Shown piece by piece: positions 35,082-42,570 of a stretch of 64,000 nucleotides of DNA. Origin of the DNA: an uncultured Oscillospiraceae bacterium (GTDB taxonomy: Bacteria; Bacillota; Clostridia; Oscillospirales; Oscillospiraceae). Under the pieces are notes generated by a model. That model did not search any database. It worked only from the letters and a program-made list of their open reading frames with translations, and was not told the DNA's origin. How positions within the stretch are numbered: the first letter of the stretch is position 1; each line of letters starts with the position of its first letter. The DNA lies in NCBI GenBank assembly GCA_934667095.1, contig CAKULE010000001.1, forward strand, positions 162,941-226,940. The letters run 5' to 3'. The position numbers and the translations under genes are program-made.

Positions 35082-36525
35082 ATGGTAATTGCGGATCTGG
35101 TTTTGAAAAACGGTAAGGTCGCCACGGTGGACGATAAGTTCAGCTTCTGCGAAGCAGTGGCGGTCAAGGACGGGTGGATCATCGACCTCGGTACCACGGT
35201 GGACATGGAGGGCTATATCGGCCCCGACACGGAGGTCATCGATCTGGAGGGCAGGGTCATGCTGCCCGCCGCCAACGACGCCCACATGCACGCCACCCTC
35301 ACCGGCCTGCGGCTGAAGGAGGGCTTCCTTGATCTGGGCGGCGCGCAGACGCTGGCGGACCTGAAGGCGGCGGTGGCTGAGGCGGCCAAGAAGGCGGAGC
35401 CCGGCCAGTGGGTCTGGGGCAGCGGCTTTATGGAGTTCCTGTACCCCGAGGTGCAGGCCCGCGGCATGGCCGGCGTGAACCGCTGGGACCTTGACGAGGC
35501 CGCCCCCGACGTGCCCGTAATGATCAATGATTTCGGCCTGCACACGCTGGTGGTCAACAGCAAGGCGATGGAACTGGCCGGCATCACGAAGGACCACCCC
35601 GACCTGAAGCCCGAGGAGGGCGTGATGGAGCGGGATCCCGCCACCGGCGAACCCAATGGCCGCTTTTTCGAGTGGTCCGCCCATCACCTGATCGGCAACC
35701 ACTGCCCGCCGGTCAGCGAGGAGGAGATCGAGCAGAGCATCCTGCGGGTGCAGCGCGCCCTGAACGCGCAGGGCGCCACCAGCCACGTGGACATCGTGGG
35801 CCGAGGTGTGGAGCGCATCTTCCTCGGCGTCAGCCGGGAGCGCTGCATGGACATCTACGAGCGCATGGCCCGCGAGGGCAAGCTCACTGTCCGGGTCAGC
35901 CTGCACATCAACCCCTGCGTGGACGGCGTGGAGAGCTATGAGTCCATCCTGCTGGCGCTGGCGGAGATGAAGCTGCCCAAGTTCCACGATGCTAACTGGG
36001 TACAGGCCCGTACCATCAAGATTTTCGGCGATCAGGGCCTGTGGCTGCGGCCCCGGGAGGACCGCCCCGAGGGCGAGGGCCGCTCCGTCTTCCCCGGCCA
36101 GACCAACGAGGAGCAGGCGGAGGAGCTGCGCTGCACCATCATCGAGCTGCACCGCCGCGGCTGGCAGGTGGGCATCCACGCGCTGGGCGGCATGACCATC
36201 GACGTGGTCTCCGGCGGGTCGGACTCCCCCCTGCTTTGACTTCAACTGGCGCTCCGGCGTGCAGTTCGCCGTCACCCGCACCACCGTCATGGGTCAGGCC
36301 ATTCGCCCCGACCTCGCCATGAGTCTGGAGGATGCCATCCGTATGTACACCATTGACGGCGCCTACCAGGAGCACATGGAGCATGTCCGCGGCTCCATTG
36401 AGATCGGCAAGGTGGCGGACTTCCAGGTGCTGGGTCAGGACATTTTCACCTGCCCCAAGAGCGAGATCGGCCAGATCCCCGTAGTGCGCACCATCTGCGC
36501 CGGCAAGACGGTCTATCAGGCGTGA
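35082..36525 (+). pseudogene. Amidohydrolase (YtcJ-like) with an internal deletion and a frameshift
   Basis: TATGGAGGTGCCCCA and ATG are good and the first ~380 residues look normal: metal-binding NDAHMHA, EPNGRFFEW, NWVQARTIKIFGDQG and the IHALGG helix. After GGMTIDV, ~80-100 family residues holding further metal ligands are missing in frame, and the sequence resumes at VSGGSDSP. There six C's instead of five (36226-36231) shift the frame to a stop at 36237-36239. The correct continuation CFDFNWRSGVQFAVTRTT runs to the TGA at 36523-36525. Substrate unknown. Confidence 0.8.
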
Positions 36526-36537
36526 CGGCCCGCGGCC

Positions 36538-36566
36538 TTGACTTGGGGCGGAAAATCGGGTAAAAT
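36538..36566 (+). promoter_or_regulatory. Sigma-A promoter of ybaK-like gene
   Basis: TTGACT, 17-base spacer, TAAAAT, ~40-70 bases before the GTG start. It marks the return to intact genes after the scar region. Confidence 0.75.
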
Positions 36567-36606
36567 CAGGGCACACCGGCGCGGCCGGAGAACGGAGGAA
36601 CCCAGC

Positions 36607-37107
36607 GTGGCAAAGAAAAAAGAGGAAAAGACCAACGTCATGCGCATTCTGGAGCAGGGGAAGATCCCCTACACCGCCTACTTCTGCGAAGGGGGCGAGG
36701 ACCCGACCCACATGCGGGACTACGGTGCCCACGTGGCGGAGGAGCTGGGTCGGGACCCGGCCCGGGGATTCAAGACACTGGTGACCCGGGGGGCCTCCGG
36801 GGCGATCTGTGTGTTTGAGGTCCCCGTGCTGGAAAATCTGGACCTGAAGAAGGCGGCCCGGGCGGCGGGGGAGAAGTCCATCGCTCTGCTGCCGCTGGGG
36901 GAGATCACCGCCGTCACCGGCTATGTCCGGGGCGGATGCAGCCCGGTGGGCATGAAGAAGGCCTACCCCACAGTGTTCCACCAGTCAGCCCTGAATTACG
37001 AGACCATCTACATCTCCGGCGGCCGCATCGGCGCGCAGGTGGAGGTGCCTCCGCAGGCCCTGATCGACCTGTTGGGCGCGCGGACGGCGGACATCACGGC
37101 AGAGTAA
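36607..37107 (+). CDS. ybaK: Cys-tRNA deacylase, YbaK/EbsC family
   Basis: 166 residues with the YbaK fold: FKTLVTRGASGAICVFEVP, the conserved lysine-rich KKAARAAGEKSIALLP, and GYVRGGCSPVGMKKAYPTVFH with the conserved Gly-Ser-Pro loop. The family hydrolyses mischarged Cys-tRNA-Pro in trans. GTG start at 36607 with GGAGGA spaced correctly. It has its own promoter and stands alone. Confidence 0.93.
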   Translation: MAKKKEEKTNVMRILEQGKIPYTAYFCEGGEDPTHMRDYGAHVAEELGRDPARGFKTLVTRGASGAICVFEVPVLENLDLKKAARAAGEKSIALLPLGEITAVTGYVRGGCSPVGMKKAYPTVFHQSALNYETIYISGGRIGAQVEVPPQALIDLLGARTADITAE

Positions 37108-37122
37108 AGAGAGAAGTGAAAC

Positions 37123-37154
37123 GGGAGCCCCGGAGCAGCTGCTCCGGGGCTCCC
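37123..37154. terminator. Palindromic hairpin between ybaK and the CmpB-like gene
   Basis: Perfect 32-base palindrome with arms GGGAGCCCCGGAGCAG / CTGCTCCGGGGCTCCC. T runs are short on both sides, so termination strength is uncertain. Confidence 0.55.
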
Positions 37155-37168
37155 GGGCGCTTGCCGGG

Positions 37169-37690
37169 TCAGGGTCCGGCTTCCCACCAGCGCAGGACGT
37201 CGGTGGTCCCTGTGCGGCGCAGGGCCGCCGCCGATACCAGCAGGTCGCTCCCCGTCAGTACCGCCAGCGCCAGCCCAAGCCCCTCCGGCAGATGGGGCAC
37301 AAACCCCGCCAGCAGCGGCTGCACCCCGTACACCAGCGCCAGCGCCAGCCCTGCCCACGCCGCGGAAAACTGCGGACAGATCAGCCCCGCCACGTTCCCC
37401 CGCACGCCCCGGTAACTCCAGAACTCCACCCCCAGCACGTGCCGGCAGAAGAGCCCCGCCGCCAGCTCCGCCCCCGTGCCGCCCAGCAGCCCCGCCGCCA
37501 TCACCCGCAGGGGCCCGCCGTCCCCGGCCAGGGCCAGCACCGCCAGCGCCCCCAGCCCGTACACCGGGCACAGCGGCAGCATCAGCAGGCACTTCCGGTC
37601 CTGTTTCGGATGGCGGGTGAGCCGCGCAAAGCCCTTCTCCAGCAGAAAGCCGCAGAAGCTGTAACACCAAAAATACCAGAACCGCTCCAA
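37169..37690 (-). CDS. CmpB-like integral membrane protein (putative ABC-transporter type IV family)
   Basis: About 173 residues, four or more hydrophobic segments. The start region WYFWCYSFCGFLLEKGF followed by KQDRKCLLMLPLCPVYGLGA is the hallmark of the CmpB-like family (PF06541 type), whose function is not established. GGAGGG at 37697-37702 fits a TTG start at 37690, giving a family-like N-terminus; an ATG seven codons upstream has no good site. It ends near a palindromic hairpin shared with ybaK. Confidence 0.75.
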   Translation of the reverse strand: MERFWYFWCYSFCGFLLEKGFARLTRHPKQDRKCLLMLPLCPVYGLGALAVLALAGDGGPLRVMAAGLLGGTGAELAAGLFCRHVLGVEFWSYRGVRGNVAGLICPQFSAAWAGLALALVYGVQPLLAGFVPHLPEGLGLALAVLTGSDLLVSAAALRRTGTTDVLRWWEAGP

Positions 37691-37782
37691 CCATATCCCT
37701 CCAACGTCCATAGCATGGGCCGCCGCGGCCGTATTATGTGGGAAAATCCTGCCGTCCGGCCAAGAAATTCTGCGGTTGGGGA

Positions 37783-37811
37783 TTGACAGCAAGGGGGCTT
37801 TATGATATGAT
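37783..37811 (+). promoter_or_regulatory. Promoter of the tRNA cluster
   Basis: TTGACA, 17-base spacer, TATGAT, ending 34 bases before tRNA-Gly. A strong consensus typical of stable RNA operons. Confidence 0.85.
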
Positions 37812-37845
37812 ATCACGGCTGACAAGTGAAGTCGGCCACGACCAT

Positions 37846-37919
37846 GCGGGTGTAGTTCAATGGTAGAATCCCAGCCTTCCAAGCTGGTCGCGTGGGTTCG
37901 ATTCCCATCACCCGCTCCA
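37846..37919 (+). tRNA. tRNA-Gly (UCC)
   Basis: 74 bases with encoded CCA. Acceptor GCGGGTG / CACCCGC, anticodon arm CAGCC-TTCCAAG-CTGG with anticodon TCC, and T-loop GGTTCGATTCC. Confidence 0.95.
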
Positions 37920-37922
37920 CAC

Positions 37923-37985
<63 letters not shown>

Positions 37986-37999
<14 letters not shown>

Positions 38000-38126
38000 A
38001 GCCCTTCGGCCGGATAGTTCGGGCGCATCGGCCATCGCCGTTCCGGCTCGACCGCTGCGGAAGGGACTCGGAACTGCCGGAAGTGCCGCCGGCACTTCCG
38101 CCGACGTTCCGACTTCAGGCGTGCCA
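37986..38126 (+). repeat. Direct repeat of the tRNA-Arg 3' end flanking a 113-base spacer
   Basis: CTTCAGGCGTGCCA occurs at 37986-37999 (end of tRNA-Arg) and again at 38113-38126. Between them is GC-rich non-coding DNA with a small inverted repeat (GGAAGTGCCG / CGGCACTTCC). No integrase gene is near. Confidence 0.75.
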
Positions 38127-38158
38127 CTTTCCCCGCAGAGGGCGCACAACAGAACATG

Positions 38159-38234
38159 GTGGGTATAGTTCAATTGGCAGAGCACCGGATTGTGGTTCCG
38201 GGTGTTGTGGGTTCGAGTCCCATTACCCACCCCA
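38159..38234 (+). tRNA. tRNA-His (GUG)
   Basis: 76 bases with encoded CCA. Acceptor GTGGGTA / TACCCAC, anticodon loop TTGTGGT (GTG). A G precedes position 1, as expected for the extra G-1 of tRNA-His. Confidence 0.95.
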
Positions 38235-38289
38235 TACTGTGGCTAAGGGCCGGAGCGTCCGCTCCGGCCCTTGCCTCAATCCTACACAT

Positions 38290-38364
38290 TGGGGTGTAGC
38301 CAAGTGGTAAGGCACGGGACTTTGACTCCCGCATCCGCTGGTTCGAGTCCAGCCATCCCAGCCA
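38290..38364 (+). tRNA. tRNA-Gln (UUG)
   Basis: 75 bases with encoded CCA. Acceptor TGGGGTG / CATCCCA, anticodon loop CTTTGAC (TTG). A likely substrate of the MnmA encoded earlier in the window. Confidence 0.95.
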
Positions 38365-38703
38365 GAAGTGCTGAACCGCAGCGAACAGCGCGGATGAAGC
38401 GGAGCGAGAGGTGCAAACCAGGCCGGGCGGAGCCCGGACGTTTGTGCCGCGAGTCGAAGCGAAGCCGCGCATCGTGAGCAGGTGAAGCACGACAACGTCG
38501 GCGCGGGCTGCGTATCGTTCCTCCTGCCACAGAGCGGCAGGCGTCACTCGCTCCGCCGCGCCTCCTTCCCCCCACCGGATCCGCTTCGCTGGGCTCCGGC
38601 GGGGACCCCATTTATGTTGAACCGTCGCGAGCAGCGAACAGGCGAAGCATGACAGCCCCGGCGCGGGCTGCTTCCGGGCCCGCGCCCGCTCTCAACTCAA
38701 TAT
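38365..38703. other. Non-coding spacer between tRNA-Gln and tRNA-Lys with degenerate repeats
   Basis: 339 bases without a credible gene. Two 37-base segments, 38475-38511 and 38635-38671, match at 30 of 37 positions and both end GGCGCGGGCTGC. Phrases of the GCGAGCAGCGAACAGG type also recur. Nothing resembles a coding region or a known RNA. Confidence 0.6.
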
Positions 38704-38779
38704 GACCCAGTAGCTCAGTTGGTAGAGCAACGCCCTTTTAAGGCGAAGGTCCGGGGTTCGAGTCCCCGCTGGGTCACCA
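38704..38779 (+). tRNA. tRNA-Lys (UUU)
   Basis: 76 bases with encoded CCA. Acceptor GACCCAG / CTGGGTC, anticodon loop CTTTTAA (TTT). A terminator follows directly, closing the tRNA cluster. Confidence 0.95.
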
Positions 38780-38818
38780 CGTCGGAGCAAAGCCCGCTTT
38801 GCTCCGACGTTTTTTTAT
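38779..38818 (+). terminator. Terminator of the tRNA cluster
   Basis: Arms ACGTCGGAGCAAAGC / GCTTTGCTCCGACGT followed by seven T's. Confidence 0.95.
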
Positions 38819-38868
38819 TTCTTCAGAAACAAGAATGTCGCCCGCCCGCCCCCTTCCGCAGCTTTCGA

Positions 38869-38897
38869 TTGACGGGAGATGCAGGGCATGGTAAACT
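38869..38897 (+). promoter_or_regulatory. Sigma-A promoter of the AI-2E-family permease gene
   Basis: TTGACG, 17-base spacer, TAAACT, about 30 bases before the TTG start. Confidence 0.65.
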
Positions 38898-38926
38898 ATG
38901 GGCAGAATACAGAGGGGGCGTCTGCC

Positions 38927-40066
38927 TTGAACAAATCGACCATGAAAAAGCTCATCCTGCTCATCACTTACGCCGTACTGCTCATCGCGGTGATCGTAAA
39001 GCTGGACGAGGTGGGGCTGTGGGCCGGGAAGGTGCTGGGGGCCTTTACGCCGCTGTTTATTGGCTTTGCCATCGCCTTTATCCTCCACCGGCCCTGCTGC
39101 TTCTTCGCCCGACTGTACGGCAAGGGCCTGAAGAGCAAGGGCGCCAGACTGGCCCGGCCGCTGGCGGTGGCCACCGCCTACCTTATCTTTCTGGCGGTCC
39201 TCACCGCCATCATGGCCCTTGTCATCCCGGAGCTGGTGCGCAGCATCCAGAGCTTTGTGGCCGGCATCGGCGACTACGGTGCCGGACTGCAGCGCATTTA
39301 CGACAAGCTGGTGGCCGCGCTGGACCTTGAGCTGCTGAAGGGCATGAACCTCTCTGCCCGCCTCCATGATGCCGTGGGCAACATCCTCACCAAGGTGCTC
39401 ACCACCATCACCTCCACCCTGCCCCAGCTGATCTCCGCCACCGGGGCCATCCTCTCCGCCGTGGTCACCGGGCTGCTGGCGCTGGTGTTCTCCATCTATA
39501 TGCTGGTGGGGGCTGACCGGCTCACCGCCCAGTGCCGCCGGCTGGTGGTGACCTATCTGCCCGAAAAGGTCTCCGGCCCGGTGCTCACCGTCACCCGCCT
39601 GACGGCAGACACCTTTACCCGCTACGTCTCCGGCCAGCTGACCGAGGCCATTATCCTGGGCTGCCTGTGCTTCCTGGGCATGAACATCTTCCACTTCAGC
39701 TACGCGCCCCTCATCTCGGTCATCATCGCCGTGTCCGCCCTCATCCCCGTGGCGGGGGCCTATATCGGCGCTATCACTGCCGCCATCCTGCTGCTGATGA
39801 TCTCTCCCATGCAGGCGCTGTGGTTCCTGGTGTTCCTCATCATCCTCCAGCAGCTGGAGGGCAACCTCATCTATCCCCGGGTGGTGGGGACCTCCATCGG
39901 CCTGCCGGGTATCTGGGTGCTGGCGGCGGTGACGGTGGGCAGTGCCCTGATGGGCTTTGTGGGCCTTGTAGTGGGCGTGCCCATCACCGCGGTGATCTAC
40001 ACCCTGCTCCGCCGGGACCTCCTCCGGCGGGAGGGCCTGCCCCCCGAGGACGGCCCCAAAGCATAA
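38927..40066 (+). CDS. AI-2E family transporter (PerM/YdiK-like permease)
   Basis: 379 residues with about eight membrane segments: two at the N-terminus, one near 80-100, and a cluster from ~190 to the end. The family core is PVAGAYIGAITAAILLLM followed by QQLEGNLIYPRVVGTSIGLPG. Some relatives export autoinducer-2; others act as Na+/H+ antiporters or have unknown substrates, so the function is not assigned. AGAGGGGG fits the TTG start at 38927; an ATG five codons later is possible. Confidence 0.88.
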   Translation: MNKSTMKKLILLITYAVLLIAVIVKLDEVGLWAGKVLGAFTPLFIGFAIAFILHRPCCFFARLYGKGLKSKGARLARPLAVATAYLIFLAVLTAIMALVIPELVRSIQSFVAGIGDYGAGLQRIYDKLVAALDLELLKGMNLSARLHDAVGNILTKVLTTITSTLPQLISATGAILSAVVTGLLALVFSIYMLVGADRLTAQCRRLVVTYLPEKVSGPVLTVTRLTADTFTRYVSGQLTEAIILGCLCFLGMNIFHFSYAPLISVIIAVSALIPVAGAYIGAITAAILLLMISPMQALWFLVFLIILQQLEGNLIYPRVVGTSIGLPGIWVLAAVTVGSALMGFVGLVVGVPITAVIYTLLRRDLLRREGLPPEDGPKA

Positions 40067-40097
40067 TTCACGCCCCCATGCCATAGAAATGGAACAG

Positions 40098-40135
40098 CCG
40101 GGGACCGTCAGGGTACGGTCCCCGGCCTTCTTTTT
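40098..40135 (+). terminator. Terminator before yabP
   Basis: Arms GCCGGGGACCGT / ACGGTCCCCGGC, then CTTCTTTTT. Confidence 0.9.
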
Positions 40136-40151
40136 GAAAGGAGCTGAGGGT

Positions 40152-40430
40152 ATGGCTTTTGACGCCGCCGGGGCCGCCCCCCACCACGTGACGCTGGAGG
40201 ACCGCCGCCGGCTGACCGTCTCCGGCGTGGAGGACGTGGAGCGCTTTGACGAGAGCACCATCGTCCTCACCACCTCGCTGGGGGTGATGACCGTCACCGG
40301 GGAGGACCTGCACATTGAGAAGCTCTCGCTGGACGGGGGCGGCCTGCAGGTGGAGGGAAGCATCGACGCCATCCTCTACGAGGAGGACCGGGGGGCCCGG
40401 GGCGGCTTTTTCGCCCGGCTGCTGCGGTAG
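40152..40430 (+). CDS. yabP: Sporulation protein YabP
   Basis: 92 residues: HHVTLEDRRRLTVSGVEDVERFDESTI..T.LGVMTVTGEDLHIEKL, then the YabP ending ILYEED...GFFARLLR. It is a paralogue of the YqfC-type protein at 8.6 kb. In Bacillus YabP is needed with YabQ for cortex formation. AAAGGAG precedes the ATG, and yabQ starts 3 bases after its stop. Confidence 0.9.
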   Translation: MAFDAAGAAPHHVTLEDRRRLTVSGVEDVERFDESTIVLTTSLGVMTVTGEDLHIEKLSLDGGGLQVEGSIDAILYEEDRGARGGFFARLLR

Positions 40431-40433
40431 GCC

Positions 40434-41096
40434 ATGCATGTGGACATCGCGGGGCAGGCCCTGACTTTTGCCCGGGCCGCCGGACTGGGGGCCGGGCTGG
40501 GGCTGGGGTACGACCTGCTGCGGGCCCTGCGGCGCAGCCTCGGCTGGCGGTGGCTGGCCTTTCTGCTGGACCTGCTGTTCTGGCTAACGGCGGCCGGCCT
40601 GCTGTTTGCCGCCGCGCTGGCGTGGGAGGGCGGGGAGGTCCGCATCTATCTGGCGGTAGCCCTGCTGCTGGGCGGAGGGACCTATCTGCTGACCCTCAGC
40701 CGGCTGGTGCTGCCCGGACTGCTGGCGGCCTGCGCCGCCGTGGGGCGGCTGACGGCCCTGCTGCTCCGCCCTGCCCGGGCGGGGCGGAGGCGGGCAAAAA
40801 AACTTTTGGAAAATGGAAAAAAGGACTTCCAAATTTGGCGGGAATGGTATAGAATGAGCATGGCACAGTATCCGCCGCATCTCAACGGGAAGGAGGCCGG
40901 TCCGAATGAAGTTCAAGCGCGCAGGCGTGGCGACCAAGCTGCTGATCCTGGTGCTGCTGGCGGCGTCGGTGATCGGCCTGCTCACCGTGCGGGGGCAGCT
41001 CAGCAAGGCTCAGGCCCAGCGGGACCTTTACCGCAGCAAAGTCCAGGTCCAGCAGGAGAGCAACGCCGCCCTCGCCGATGCCATCGAGCACAGTGA
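40434..41096 (+). CDS. yabQ: Spore cortex biosynthesis protein YabQ, frame running far into divIC
   Basis: 220 codons, of which the first ~145 look like YabQ: several membrane helices (~5-30, 40-62, 70-105) and a basic tail ending KKDFQIWREWYRM. The rest is out-of-frame reading of the next gene's leader and 5' end, low in homology and rich in Arg/Gly/Pro. Both other frames stop near 40849-40857, so a one-base change in the A runs at ~40796-40825 would restore a normal length. Either the natural stop was lost or there is a sequence error. Confidence 0.8.
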   Translation: MHVDIAGQALTFARAAGLGAGLGLGYDLLRALRRSLGWRWLAFLLDLLFWLTAAGLLFAAALAWEGGEVRIYLAVALLLGGGTYLLTLSRLVLPGLLAACAAVGRLTALLLRPARAGRRRAKKLLENGKKDFQIWREWYRMSMAQYPPHLNGKEAGPNEVQARRRGDQAADPGAAGGVGDRPAHRAGAAQQGSGPAGPLPQQSPGPAGEQRRPRRCHRAQ

Positions 41097-41184
41097 TGAT
41101 CTGGAATACATCCTCAATATCGCCAGAAGCAAGCTGGGCCTGCTGGAGGTCGGAGAGATCCGGTTCGTGGATACGTCCAACTAA
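40906..41184 (+). CDS. divIC: Septum formation initiator, FtsB/DivIC family
   Basis: 92 residues: a short cytoplasmic basic start, one membrane helix (~11-26, LLILVLLAASVIGLL), then a coiled coil (~30-65) and the family ending LEYILNIARSKLGLLEVGEIRFVD. It works with FtsL/DivIB at the division septum. GGAGGCCGGTCCGA precedes the ATG. It overlaps the extended yabQ frame by 191 bases, although its own start and signal are clear. Confidence 0.9.
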   Translation: MKFKRAGVATKLLILVLLAASVIGLLTVRGQLSKAQAQRDLYRSKVQVQQESNAALADAIEHSDDLEYILNIARSKLGLLEVGEIRFVDTSN

Positions 41185-41217
41185 ATCAAAAGAAAAGGAA
41201 AAGGAAAAAAGGGTTTT

Positions 41218-41760
41218 ATGGGGTTTGAAGTAGGTTCCGTATTAGAGGGTAAGGTCACAGGCATCACTAAGTTCGGCGCGTTCGTTTCCCTGCCGGGCAA
41301 CCGCTCCGGGCTGGTACATATTTCGGAGATCGCCTATTCTTACGTTAACGATGTGCATGAGCATCTCACCGAGGGACAGACCGTCACCGTGAAGGTGATC
41401 GGCATTGATGAGAATAATCGCATCAATCTGTCCATCAAGCAGACGCTGCCGCCTCCTCCCCGGCCGGAGCGCCGGCCCGGCCCCCGCGGTGAGGGCGGAC
41501 AGGGCGGCGAGCGGCGGCCCTTCAACCCCGGGCAGGGCGGCGGAGACCGCCGGCCCTATAACAACAGCGGCGAGCGGCGGCCCTATAACAACAACGGCGG
41601 CCGCCGGTCCCAGCCCCAGACCTTTCAGGGCGAGGTCAACCAGCAGAAGGGCCCCCAGAGCTTTGAGGACCAACTGAAGCAGTTCATGGCCTCCTCCGAC
41701 AGCAAGCTGTCCGAGCTGCACATGACCGAGGTCCGCAGCCGCCGGGGCAACCGCCGGTAA
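41218..41760 (+). CDS. S1 RNA-binding domain protein (YabR-like)
   Basis: 180 residues. The S1 domain fills residues ~1-75 (GSVLEGKVTGITKFGAFVSL, LVHISEIA, VKVIGIDENNRINLSIKQ). A disordered Arg/Gly/Asn tail follows with near-repeats of the type ERRPYNNSG, encoded by a 27-base tandem DNA repeat near 41551-41600. The end is helical (SFEDQLKQFMASSDSKLSEL). It should bind RNA or ribosomes. It follows divIC, as yabR does in Bacillus. Confidence 0.92.
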   Translation: MGFEVGSVLEGKVTGITKFGAFVSLPGNRSGLVHISEIAYSYVNDVHEHLTEGQTVTVKVIGIDENNRINLSIKQTLPPPPRPERRPGPRGEGGQGGERRPFNPGQGGGDRRPYNNSGERRPYNNNGGRRSQPQTFQGEVNQQKGPQSFEDQLKQFMASSDSKLSELHMTEVRSRRGNRR

Positions 41761-41770
41761 GCCAGATGAG

Positions 41771-41810
41771 AAAAAACGGGATGAGCGATCTGCTCATCCC
41801 GTTTTGTTTT
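41771..41810. terminator. Bidirectional terminator after the S1-domain gene
   Basis: Arms AACGGGATGAGC / GCTCATCCCGTT with TTGTTTT on the plus side and TTTTCTC on the minus side. Confidence 0.9.
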
Positions 41811-41815
41811 ACCGT

Positions 41816-42244
41816 TTACAGGTGGAAGTTCTTCCGCGGGGCGGCCAGCGTCTCGGAGCTGAGGGTGACGTCAAAGCTGTACCAGTGCAGGCCGCACTGG
41901 AAGCCGAAGCTCATCCACCAGTCCGGGTCCTCCTGCCGGGGAGCCCATTGGGTGTGCAGTACCCGCCAGCGGCCCAGCAGACCCCGCTGCCACGCCACCG
42001 CGTCGTAGAACTCCGCCCCATCGCCGCCGGCCACCCTCCAGAGCTGGGCCTCCAGCCCGCCTTCGGTGTAGGTGTCCAGCAGTTGGGCGGAGACGGGCTC
42101 TGCCCCCAGCTCCTCCGCCCGGTGGCTGGCCAGCCAGTTCTCCCGGGCCGCGGGGGCGATCCGGAAGGGGAGTGCTGCCGCCAGAAGACCCACACACACC
42201 ACGATCAGCACCACCAGCAGGACGATCTTCGTTCCCTTTTTCAT
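41816..42244 (-). CDS. Small membrane-anchored protein, uncharacterised
   Basis: 142 residues. A lysine start (MKKGTKIVLL) and one helix (~7-27) are followed by an extracytoplasmic domain rich in tryptophan (WRVAGGDGAEFYDAVAWQRGLLGRWRVLHTQW). I do not recognise the family and see no catalytic motif. AAAGGAGCGAACACGG precedes the ATG. A TTGCTT-17-TATGTT promoter and an adjoining perfect inverted repeat lie upstream, so it appears to be a regulated single gene. Confidence 0.7.
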   Translation of the reverse strand: MKKGTKIVLLVVLIVVCVGLLAAALPFRIAPAARENWLASHRAEELGAEPVSAQLLDTYTEGGLEAQLWRVAGGDGAEFYDAVAWQRGLLGRWRVLHTQWAPRQEDPDWWMSFGFQCGLHWYSFDVTLSSETLAAPRKNFHL

Positions 42245-42275
42245 CCGTGTTCGCTCCTTTCTGTTCTGTAAGCCA

Positions 42276-42304
42276 AACATAGCACAGCTGACAGGAAAAA
42301 GCAA
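42276..42304 (-). promoter_or_regulatory. Promoter of the 142-residue membrane protein gene
   Basis: TTGCTT, 17-base spacer, TATGTT on the minus strand, ~30-60 bases before the start codon. Confidence 0.6.
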
Positions 42305-42308
42305 TATA

Positions 42309-42330
42309 AACATGAAAGAGAGTTCATGTT
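42309..42330. promoter_or_regulatory. Perfect inverted repeat adjoining the -35 box
   Basis: AACATGAA - 6 bases - TTCATGTT, just upstream of the -35 box: a plausible operator or activator site. The rest of the 42245-42570 gap holds a second palindrome (ACAGTTA-A-TAACTGT, 42424-42438) and the hpf leader, but no further gene. Confidence 0.45.
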
Positions 42331-42491
42331 GTATCTCTTTGTTGAGTTTGACAGGGTGGCGGGGAAAGTATGCTCCCCCGACGGCTGCGGCAGGAGACGG
42401 AGAAGAACACATCAGACAAAAAGACAGTTAATAACTGTGAAATTACTGTTAAATTAACATAAATGCGCTTTTCTTTTCTGCTGCGGTGTGG

Positions 42492-42497
42492 TATACT
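42492..42497 (+). promoter_or_regulatory. Candidate -10 box of hpf
   Basis: TATACT about 75 bases before the hpf start. The -35 region (TTTTCT) is weak, so an alternative sigma factor or an activator is possible. The leader contains a small hairpin-prone stretch (GGGGGAACCC). Confidence 0.35.
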
Positions 42498-42570
42498 GTA
42501 TGCAATGGAGGGGGAACCCTCTCAAGAACGCCCCCAGTTCCCTGGCCGGGGGCGAAAGGAGCTGAACACA

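Noticed and set aside
41540..41605. Tandem repeat as a CRISPR-like array
   Set aside because: The 27-base repeat is coding (ERRPYNNSG-type tail of the S1 protein), with only two copies and no spacers.
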